A stretch of DNA of 5,226 bases from Pedosphaera sp. GTDB lineage: Bacteria > Verrucomicrobiota > Verrucomicrobiae > Limisphaerales > Pedosphaeraceae. The stretch lies in NCBI GenBank assembly GCA_028293265.1, contig JAQGPB010000660.1, positions 1-5,226 on the forward strand, given 5' to 3'. The notes beneath the pieces were generated by a model that saw only the letters and a program-made list of their open reading frames with translations, ran no database searches and was not told the DNA's origin. The position numbers were made by a program, and so were the translations under genes. Positions 1-5,226 of the stretch are shown piece after piece. Within the stretch, counting starts at the first letter, position 1. Every line of letters starts with the position of its first letter.

Positions 1-773
1 TGTGCGATGCCGGCCGGCTGAATTATAAGTGGATTGGCAGCGAGAACCGTTTGACAGAGGTTCGTATCGGCAAGAACACCACGACTTGGACCACCGCGCT
101 GAAGGAGATTTCTGAGAAGCTGGCCAAGGCCCATGCGGGCTCGGTGGCCATCGTCGCTTCAGCACGACAGACAAATGAGGAACTGTTCCTGCTCGCGAAG
201 CTGGCGAAGAAATTCAACGCCATGACCGATTCCGTGCCCCGCAGGCAGGAGGGCGACAAACTATTGGTGAGCGCGGACCGCAACCCGAACAGCCACGGCG
301 CGAAGCTCACCGGCATTTCGCCTGCGCAAATGGGTTCGAACCTGCCGAAGATTGCCGACGGCATTCGTAACGGGAGCATCAAGACTTTGATTGTGTTTGG
401 CGAAGACGTCACGAAGCACGGCATTGGCGCGGATTTGCTCGGCAAATTGGAGATGCTCATCGTCAGCGAAATCCTGCCGAACCAGACGACGGACCTGGCG
501 CATTACACATTGCCGGGCTGCGCGCACGCGGAGAAGCGCGGCACGTTCACCAATGGCAAGGGACGTGTCCAGAAATTCCTGAAGGCCGTCGAGCCGCGCG
601 GCGATGCCCGACCGGAATGGGAATTTTTGCACGAACTGGTTTTCAACGTGACCGGCCAGAACGGTTTTGCGAGCATCGAAGGCTTGTTCAACCAAATGGC
701 GGCGGAGATCCCGGCGTTTAACGGATTGACTTGGGCGACGCTGAACGACACCGGCGCGACGGTGCCGATTTAA
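1..773 (+). CDS. nuoG: NADH-quinone oxidoreductase subunit G, C-terminal part (5' end outside window)
   Basis: NuoG is the large iron-sulfur subunit of the complex I peripheral arm; it passes electrons from NuoE/F towards NuoI. The frame is open from the left edge (first full codon at 3, TAA at 771-773), giving 256 residues. It opens with CDAGRLNYKWI; the leading bases TG fit a preceding Met. This matches the (M)CDxGR signature that follows the cluster region in NuoG and its molybdopterin-oxidoreductase relatives. The rest is the catalytically silent molybdopterin-like domain: NPNSHGA (nt 285-305), and GCAHAEKRGTFTNGKGRVQ with GDARPEWEFL (nt 516-626), which match the conserved 'AEKxGTFTNxxGRVQ ... 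GxARPxWEIL' block. A TTG at 51 could be read as a start, but homologous sequence continues upstream, so it is internal. Only about 70 residues follow the GTFTN motif, far fewer than in the roughly 900-residue E. coli protein, so this is probably a short-form NuoG. The N-terminal [2Fe-2S]/[4Fe-4S] region is not in the window. Confidence 0.92.
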   Translation, partial: CDAGRLNYKWIGSENRLTEVRIGKNTTTWTTALKEISEKLAKAHAGSVAIVASARQTNEELFLLAKLAKKFNAMTDSVPRRQEGDKLLVSADRNPNSHGAKLTGISPAQMGSNLPKIADGIRNGSIKTLIVFGEDVTKHGIGADLLGKLEMLIVSEILPNQTTDLAHYTLPGCAHAEKRGTFTNGKGRVQKFLKAVEPRGDARPEWEFLHELVFNVTGQNGFASIEGLFNQMAAEIPAFNGLTWATLNDTGATVPI

Positions 774-777
774 GAAA

Positions 778-1935
778 ATGATTGCTGTTATCCATAGCGG
801 GCTTAGCTGGTTGTTTCACCCAATTGATTGGTACGATGGGCTGACCGCAGGCGGCCAGTTTTTCGTGGCGACAACGCTGAAGATTGTCATTGGAGTTGGC
901 GTTCTGCTGACCATGGTGGCTTATACGGTGCTCGTCGAGCGGAAGGTTTCCGCCTTTATTCAAGACCGGGTTGGGCCAAATCGCGTGACGTTTCCACTGA
1001 TTGGCAGCATTCCGGTCATCGGACCGTTGTTGACGCGCATGGGTATCTGGCAGCCGCTGGCAGATGGGCTTAAATCCTTCCTTAAGGAAGATTTTACCCC
1101 GGGACATGTGCGCAAAATTTATTTCTGGCTCGCGCCCGCCATCACGATGATTCCGGCGTTTCTGACAGTGGCGGTGATTCCATTTGGCTCGAACATTGGT
1201 CATCAACAGATGGTGATTGCCAATCTGAATGTGGGGATTCTTTACACGTTTGGCATCGTGTCGCTGGGCGTTTATGGCATCGTGCTGGCGGGTTACGCGG
1301 CCAACTCAAAATACCCATTCCTTGGCGGCATTCGTTCGAGCGCACAGATGATTTCGTACGAAATTTCAATGGGCATGTCGGTCGTACCCGTATTCATGAT
1401 TGTGGGCAGTTTGAATCTGGGCGACGTGATTGCGTACCAAACGCACTGCTGGCTCATCATCAAGCAGCCGGTTGCTTTTCTGGTATTTTTGGTGGCGGCA
1501 TTTGCGGAAACAAACCGCCTGCCTTTTGATATGCCGGAGTGCGAAACCGAATTGGTGGCCGGTTACAACACCGAGTACAGCTCCATGAAGTTTGCGATGT
1601 TCTTCATGGGTGAATACGCGAACATGATTGCGTCATCGGCAATGATGGTCACGCTTTTCTTGGGCGGGTGGACATTGCCGCTCCACTTTGGGATGTTCGG
1701 CCATCAATTTTTACTGGATCAACCGGGACAAACGCCGCTTGATGGAGTCGTGAGCATCCTGATCTTTCTCGCCAAAGTATGTGTGCTGATGGTGGTGTTC
1801 ATTTGGGTGCGCTGGATGCTGCCGCGGTTTCGCTATGATCAACTGATGCACCTGGGCTGGCAGCGGTTCATTCCGCTGACGCTGGCGAATATTTTTGTGA
1901 CAGCTTTGGTGTTGTTGCTGCTGGCTGGGCATTGA
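778..1935 (+). CDS. nuoH: NADH-quinone oxidoreductase subunit H (ND1 homologue)
   Basis: This 385-residue membrane subunit forms, with NuoB, NuoD and NuoI, the ubiquinone/menaquinone cavity and starts the proton-coupling charged axis. Family signatures in order: ERKVSAFIQDRVGPNRV (residues 54-70), QPLADGLKSFLKED (92-105), GGIRSSAQMISYEISMG (183-199) and AETNRLPFDMPECETELVAG (243-262, the acidic loop lining the quinone cavity). These are followed by YNTEYSSMKFAMFFMGEY and a late WVRWMLPRFRYDQLM (343-357). About eight hydrophobic segments are evident, as expected. It is longer than the 325-residue E. coli protein: about 14 extra residues lie between RVGPNRV and QPLADG, and a further hydrophilic stretch lies near 303-322. 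The usual EAESELV/EGESELV reads ECETELV here (Cys255). The ATG lies 4 bases after the nuoG stop, implying co-transcription and probable coupling; no good Shine-Dalgarno is seen. Confidence 0.97.
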   Translation: MIAVIHSGLSWLFHPIDWYDGLTAGGQFFVATTLKIVIGVGVLLTMVAYTVLVERKVSAFIQDRVGPNRVTFPLIGSIPVIGPLLTRMGIWQPLADGLKSFLKEDFTPGHVRKIYFWLAPAITMIPAFLTVAVIPFGSNIGHQQMVIANLNVGILYTFGIVSLGVYGIVLAGYAANSKYPFLGGIRSSAQMISYEISMGMSVVPVFMIVGSLNLGDVIAYQTHCWLIIKQPVAFLVFLVAAFAETNRLPFDMPECETELVAGYNTEYSSMKFAMFFMGEYANMIASSAMMVTLFLGGWTLPLHFGMFGHQFLLDQPGQTPLDGVVSILIFLAKVCVLMVVFIWVRWMLPRFRYDQLMHLGWQRFIPLTLANIFVTALVLLLLAGH

Positions 1936-1955
1936 GGACAAATTGAATTTGAGCA

Positions 1956-2489
1956 ATGATTGTTAAACGCGACAAACTGACTTTTTGGGAGCGGCTTTAC
2001 GTGCCGGCCATCATTGGCGGGCTCAAGGTCACCCTGCGCCATTTCTTTAGCAAGAAAGTGACGATGCAGTATCCCGAAGAAAAATGGGTGGTGCCGCCGG
2101 GTTACCGCGGCGCGCCTTACCTGGTGAAAGACCAGGAAGACCGGACGAAATGCGTCTCCTGCCAGTTGTGCGAATTTGTTTGCCCGCCCAAGGCCATCCG
2201 CATTACGCCGCCGGGACCGCAAGGGTCGCCGGAAGCGGGCAATGTGGAGAAGGCGCCGAAAGAGTTCGAGATCAACATGCTCCGGTGCATTTTCTGCGGC
2301 TGCTGCCAGGAAGTTTGCCCGGAAGAGGCGATTTTCCTGATGAAAGATTACTCGCTGACCGGCACGAGCCGGAAAGAAATGATTTACAACAAGGAAAAGC
2401 TGCTTGCGTTGGGCGGCGTCCATCAGGACAAAATTCAGAAGTGGAAACACAAGGCCGAAGAGGCCAAGGCGCAAGGCTTGGCGCCCTGA
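1956..2489 (+). CDS. nuoI: NADH-quinone oxidoreductase subunit I (TYKY homologue, 2x[4Fe-4S])
   Basis: This 177-residue peripheral-arm ferredoxin-like subunit carries clusters N6a and N6b, which relay electrons to N2 in NuoB beside the quinone site. Two classic motifs are complete: CVSCQLCEFVCP (Cys66, 69, 72, 76) and CIFCGCCQEVCP (Cys111, 114, 117, 121). By family precedent each cluster takes three cysteines from one motif and the fourth from the other. Cys116 is an additional cysteine inside the second motif, where Leu or Met is common. The N-terminal amphipathic part (residues 1-35, with WERLYVPAIIGGLKVTLRHFF) is the usual membrane-surface anchor on NuoH. PEEKWVVPPGYRGAPYLV precedes the first motif. 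The C-terminus (about 145-177) is Lys/Glu/Gln-rich and probably helical. Length is close to the E. coli 180. The start is 20 bases after nuoH; only a weak GAG at 1951-1953 resembles a ribosome site, and it sits too close to the ATG. Confidence 0.97.
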   Translation: MIVKRDKLTFWERLYVPAIIGGLKVTLRHFFSKKVTMQYPEEKWVVPPGYRGAPYLVKDQEDRTKCVSCQLCEFVCPPKAIRITPPGPQGSPEAGNVEKAPKEFEINMLRCIFCGCCQEVCPEEAIFLMKDYSLTGTSRKEMIYNKEKLLALGGVHQDKIQKWKHKAEEAKAQGLAP

Positions 2490-2521
2490 ACCGGCGGTTG
2501 GCAACCCTGAGCAAAAATTAG

Positions 2522-3010
2522 ATGCAGGAAATTTTCTTTTACATATTTGCGGCGCTGGCACTGGCCTGTGGCGCGCTGGTGATTTTGAACCGCAACCCGG
2601 TCAACAGCGCCATGTTCCTGGTGCTTTCCATCATTTCCCTGGCGGGCTTGTTCGTGTTGCTGCATGCATTCTTCCTGGCGGCGGTGCAGGTGGTGGTGTA
2701 TGCGGGTGCGGTGATCGTGCTGTTCCTGTTCGTCATCATGCTGCTCGATCTCAAGGCAGAGGAACGGCGCAAAATCAATGCTTTCGGCGCGGCGACGGGC
2801 GTCTTGTCGGTGCTCGCCATCGGGTTTGTTTTTTGGCGTTCACTCTGGCACTCCAGTCTGCCCAATCCAACGGCGATGACTGAAGGCGGCACGCTGGAAC
2901 TGGGCCGGATGTTGTTCACGAGTTACGCGTTGCCATTTGAGATTTTATCGGTGCTGCTGCTGGTCGCGATGGTCGGTGTGATTTTGCTGAGCAAGAAGGG
3001 TTTGAAATGA
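2522..3010 (+). CDS. nuoJ: NADH-quinone oxidoreductase subunit J (ND6 homologue)
   Basis: This 162-residue, five-helix membrane subunit sits between NuoH and NuoK/NuoN; its third helix is proposed to rearrange during turnover and gate the proton path. Signatures seen: [20 protein letters not shown] (25-44), the hallmark third-helix segment [20 protein letters not shown] (57-76), and the C-terminal block [20 protein letters not shown] (127-146) followed by [15 protein letters not shown] charged cytoplasmic loop, DLKAEERRK, follows helix 3. It is somewhat shorter than E. coli NuoJ (184), mostly at the C-terminus, which is usual outside Proteobacteria. The ATG follows nuoI by 32 bases, the largest gap in the window, and has no recognisable Shine-Dalgarno. 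The TGA lies one base before nuoK, so the pair is probably translationally coupled. Confidence 0.95.
   Translation: MQEIFFYIFAALALACGALVILNRNPVNSAMFLVLSIISLAGLFVLLHAFFLAAVQVVVYAGAVIVLFLFVIMLLDLKAEERRKINAFGAATGVLSVLAIGFVFWRSLWHSSLPNPTAMTEGGTLELGRMLFTSYALPFEILSVLLLVAMVGVILLSKKGLK
2993..3000 (+). promoter_or_regulatory. Possible Shine-Dalgarno for nuoK inside the end of nuoJ
   Basis: AAGAAGGG is the only purine-rich stretch in this window resembling an anti-16S pairing site ahead of a start. It lies within the last nuoJ codons (Lys-Lys-Gly) and leaves about 11-12 bases to the nuoK ATG at 3012, longer than the usual optimum. It may help re-initiation at the nuoJ/nuoK junction, but it may equally reflect only the KKG codons. 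Confidence 0.3.
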
Positions 3011-3011
3011 T

Positions 3012-3317
3012 ATGACGATTGGCCTGCACCATTATCTGATTGTGAGCGGGTTGCTCTTCAGCCTGGGTTTGCTGGGAGTCATCATGCGGCGCAACCTGCT
3101 GGTCATCTATATGTGCCTGGAACTGATGTTGAACGCCGCGAACCTCGCGCTGGTTGCGATGTCGCGCTTCAACGGGAATTTGGACGGGCAAATCGTGGTC
3201 TTTTTCATCATCACCGTCGCTGCGGCGGAAGTGGCGGTCGGTTTGGCGCTGATTGTCGCGCTTTATCGCAAGCGCCAGACGGCGCACGTGGAAGACCTTA
3301 CTTCAATGAAATATTAG
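3012..3317 (+). CDS. nuoK: NADH-quinone oxidoreductase subunit K (ND4L homologue)
   Basis: This 101-residue, three-helix membrane subunit, together with NuoJ, forms a proton channel related to MrpC antiporter subunits. The two buried glutamates essential in E. coli NuoK (Glu36, Glu72) are here Glu37, in [14 protein letters not shown], and Glu73, in [19 protein letters not shown]. The RRN between helices 1 and 2 (residues 26-28) and the basic RKR after helix 3 match the family. Length is the usual 100-101. The start at 3012 lies one base after the nuoJ TGA. Another ATG at 3007-3009 overlaps that TGA, but it is out of frame and ends after two codons. The TAG stop is followed by nuoL after 9 bases, in the same frame. 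Confidence 0.97.
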   Translation: MTIGLHHYLIVSGLLFSLGLLGVIMRRNLLVIYMCLELMLNAANLALVAMSRFNGNLDGQIVVFFIITVAAAEVAVGLALIVALYRKRQTAHVEDLTSMKY

Positions 3318-3326
3318 GCCGATCGC

Positions 3327-5226
3327 ATGTTTGACAACTCGGAAAATTTTGCGTGGTTGGTTTTGTTCGTGCCGCTGCTGGCGGCGGCGTTCATCACGAT
3401 GTTCACGCGCAACGATCACCGCCTGAGCGGAAAAATATCCATCGGCGCGGTGCTAATTTCCTTCTGCATCACGGTGATGCTGTTCATTTTCCTGCAATCG
3501 TCCGGTTCGGGCAATCTCCCGCAGATAAGTTCAAGGTGGCTCGACATTGGGGAACTCAAAGTAGATATCGGCCTGCGCCTGGATTATTTGAGCCTGACGA
3601 TGGCGCTGATTGTGACCGGCGTGGGCAGCGCGATTCATATTTATTCGGCCGGCTACATGCGCGAGGACCGGGCTTACAGCCGCTATTTCGCCTGCCTGAG
3701 CCTGTTCACCTTCTCGATGCTCGGCATCGTGCTGGCGGACAACTTTGTCATGATGTTCATCTTCTGGGAACTGGTCGGCGTCTCCAGCTATCTGCTCATC
3801 GGGTTCTGGTATGAAAAAGCCTCGGCGGCGGACGCGTGCAAAAAAGCCTTTATCACCAACCGGCTCGGCGATTTTGGTTTCCTGCTCGGAATACTGCTCG
3901 TGTGGGCGACGCTTGGCTATCATGTCAATTTCCAGGAGTTGGAAACGAGTTTGGGCGCGCATGCCGAACGATACGGGTTGGTGGCGACCGCCGCCGGGCT
4001 GCTGATTTTCTGCGGCGCGGCGGGCAAGTCGGCGCAATTCCCGCTGCACGTCTGGCTGCCGGACGCCATGGAAGGCCCGACGCCGGTGAGCGCATTGATC
4101 CATGCGGCGACGATGGTGGCGGCGGGCGTCTATATGCTTTGCCGAGTGTTCTTTCTGCTCAACGTGCCCGGGTCGCATGCGTTGGAAGTGATTGCGTGGA
4201 TCGGCGGGTTCACATCGCTGCTGGCGGCATTGATTGCGGTGCAGCAAAACGACATCAAACGCATCCTCGCCTATTCCACGCTGTCGCAACTTGGCTACAT
4301 GGTGATGGCGGTGGGATTGAGCGGGCCAACGGCGGCGATGTATCACCTGACCACACATGCGTTTTTCAAGGCGCTGTTGTTCCTGGGCGCCGGGTCGGTC
4401 ATTTACGCGGTGCATCACGAACAGAACATCTGGAAGATGGGCGGCTTGAAACAGAAGCTGCCGGCGACGTTTTGGACTTTCATGGTCGGCACGCTGGCGT
4501 TGTGCGGGCTTTGGCCGTTCAGCGGTTTTTACAGCAAGGACAGCATACTGGCGCTGGCGCTGGACCAGCATCATATCGCGCTGTTTGTGCTGGGGGTGGT
4601 GGTCGCCATCCTGACGACGTTTTACATGTTCCGCCTGGTGCTGGTCGTGTTCTTTGGTGGCGAGCGCTCGGAGGCGGCGGGACACGCGCATGAATCGCCG
4701 GGCATCATGGTCTGGCCGTTGCGGGTGCTGGCGGTGTTTAGCGCGATTGGTGGCGTCATCGGAATTGATACCATTTACGAAAAGCAATTCAAACCCGGAC
4801 ATGCGGTGGAAGGGTTGGGATTTTTTGGAAGATTGCTGGAGCCGTTCAACGCGCAGCCGTTTGGAGCATTTTTCGGATTGGGCGCGGTGGCGGTCGGGTT
4901 TTGCCTCGCGCTGGCATTGTATCAGCGCGCGCCGGCGGACCCGTTGCCGGCGAAATTGGGGTGGCTCTCGCGGGCGATGCGCAACCGGTTTTATTTCGAC
5001 GAACTTTACGAGCGCATCCTCATCCCCTACACGCAGGAACTGCTCGCGAAAATGGCGGATGCGATTGACCGCTGGATCATTTCCGGTTTCGCGGTGCGGG
5101 GAACGCATGGAACGACGGAATTGCTCGGCCGCGTGTTGCGCCAATTCCAGACCGGCAGCATCCAGACCTACGCCTTCCTGCTCGTGGCCGGAGTGGCGCT
5201 GGTGCTGTATTGGGTGCTTGTCAGAT
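3327..5226 (+). CDS. nuoL: NADH-quinone oxidoreductase subunit L (ND5 homologue), open at window end
   Basis: NuoL is the distal antiporter-like proton-pumping subunit of the membrane arm. The frame runs without a stop from the ATG at 3327 to the right edge: 633 full codons plus one base. Canonical motifs and pump residues are present: FWELVGVSSYLLIGF with Glu148 (E. coli Glu144), GKSAQFPLHVWLPDAMEG with Lys234 (Lys229), PTPVSALIHAATMVAAGVYM with His259 (His254), MYHLTTHAFFKALLFLGAG with His340, His344 and Lys348, and FSGFYSKDSIL with Lys404/Asp405 (Lys399/Asp400). The N-terminal segment with DYLSLTMALIV and YSAGYM is typical. The C-terminal 545-600 region (FYFDELYERILIP, then amphipathic sequence) fits the lateral helix HL, and 613-631 fits the last membrane helix. 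It already exceeds the E. coli length (613), so the stop should lie very close to the edge. The in-frame TAG at 3315 rules out any earlier start. No Shine-Dalgarno is visible. Confidence 0.97.
   Translation, partial: MFDNSENFAWLVLFVPLLAAAFITMFTRNDHRLSGKISIGAVLISFCITVMLFIFLQSSGSGNLPQISSRWLDIGELKVDIGLRLDYLSLTMALIVTGVGSAIHIYSAGYMREDRAYSRYFACLSLFTFSMLGIVLADNFVMMFIFWELVGVSSYLLIGFWYEKASAADACKKAFITNRLGDFGFLLGILLVWATLGYHVNFQELETSLGAHAERYGLVATAAGLLIFCGAAGKSAQFPLHVWLPDAMEGPTPVSALIHAATMVAAGVYMLCRVFFLLNVPGSHALEVIAWIGGFTSLLAALIAVQQNDIKRILAYSTLSQLGYMVMAVGLSGPTAAMYHLTTHAFFKALLFLGAGSVIYAVHHEQNIWKMGGLKQKLPATFWTFMVGTLALCGLWPFSGFYSKDSILALALDQHHIALFVLGVVVAILTTFYMFRLVLVVFFGGERSEAAGHAHESPGIMVWPLRVLAVFSAIGGVIGIDTIYEKQFKPGHAVEGLGFFGRLLEPFNAQPFGAFFGLGAVAVGFCLALALYQRAPADPLPAKLGWLSRAMRNRFYFDELYERILIPYTQELLAKMADAIDRWIISGFAVRGTHGTTELLGRVLRQFQTGSIQTYAFLLVAGVALVLYWVLVR

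Noticed and set aside
51..53. TTG as a possible start of a separate 240-residue protein
   Set aside because: The same frame is open to the left edge and encodes the conserved NuoG signature CDAGR directly upstream, so TTG is an internal Leu codon.
2496..2506. GGTTG-G-CAACC inverted repeat in the nuoI-nuoJ gap as a terminator
   Set aside because: The loop would be a single base, which cannot form a hairpin, and no T-run follows; the operon clearly continues.
1839..2561. A 240-codon reverse-strand frame spanning nuoH-nuoI-nuoJ
   Set aside because: It crosses three well-supported forward genes and translates to low-complexity basic sequence without family features.
3007..3015. ATG overlapping the nuoJ stop (ATGA) as an alternative nuoK start
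   Set aside because: It is not in the nuoK frame and reads ATG ATA TGA, ending at once. The ATG at 3012 gives a full-length NuoK.
3836..4693. A 285-codon forward frame, and another at 3353-3814, overlapping nuoL
   Set aside because: Both are out-of-frame shadows of nuoL with Arg/Gly/Ala-rich translations and no motif; the nuoL frame passes uninterrupted through both.
3531..5144. A 537-codon open frame on the reverse strand
   Set aside because: It is wholly antisense to nuoL, whose forward frame carries every family motif and catalytic residue. The reverse product is Arg/Gln/His-rich low-complexity sequence with no recognisable domain, typical of the complement of a GC-biased membrane-protein gene.
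1..5226. Mobile element, CRISPR, RNA gene or novel defence/accessory system
   Set aside because: The whole window is accounted for by six contiguous complex I genes with gaps of at most 32 bases; no direct-repeat array, transposase, tRNA-like or foreign-looking segment was seen.

Overview
The window is an ordinary, tightly packed piece of a bacterial NADH:quinone oxidoreductase (respiratory complex I, NDH-1) operon, all on the + strand. The order is nuoG (3' end only), nuoH, nuoI, nuoJ, nuoK, nuoL (open to the right edge). This is the canonical nuo order. Upstream subunits (nuoA-F and the start of nuoG) and downstream nuoM/nuoN would be expected outside the window.

Layout: positions 1-773 hold the C-terminal 256 residues of NuoG, the peripheral-arm iron-sulfur subunit with a molybdopterin-oxidoreductase-like fold. 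Next come NuoH (778-1935, quinone-site membrane subunit), NuoI (1956-2489, two [4Fe-4S] clusters) and NuoJ (2522-3010). NuoK (3012-3317) and NuoL (3327 to at least 5226) are antiporter-like proton-channel subunits. Gaps between genes are 4, 20, 32, 1 and 9 bases. No internal promoter, convincing terminator, RNA gene, repeat array or mobile element is visible. The long reverse-strand frame at 3531-5144 and the other overlapping frames are shadows of the nuo genes.

Together the genes build the connection between the hydrophilic and membrane arms. Electrons pass through the NuoG and NuoI clusters to the quinone site at the NuoH/NuoI interface. NuoH, NuoJ, NuoK and NuoL carry the charged axis that couples this to proton pumping. 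The key ionisable residues of NuoK and NuoL are all present, so the complex looks pumping-competent.

The organism is a bacterium of moderately high GC. Shine-Dalgarno sequences are weak or absent before most genes. The short NuoG tail, the long NuoH and the NuoI sequence style suggest a Verrucomicrobiota- or Acidobacteriota-like lineage, but this is recalled resemblance and low confidence. I found no undescribed system. The items worth a second look are small lineage-type variations within complex I: a NuoH loop insertion, an extra cysteine in NuoI, an early NuoG end, and nuoK and nuoL in the same frame.
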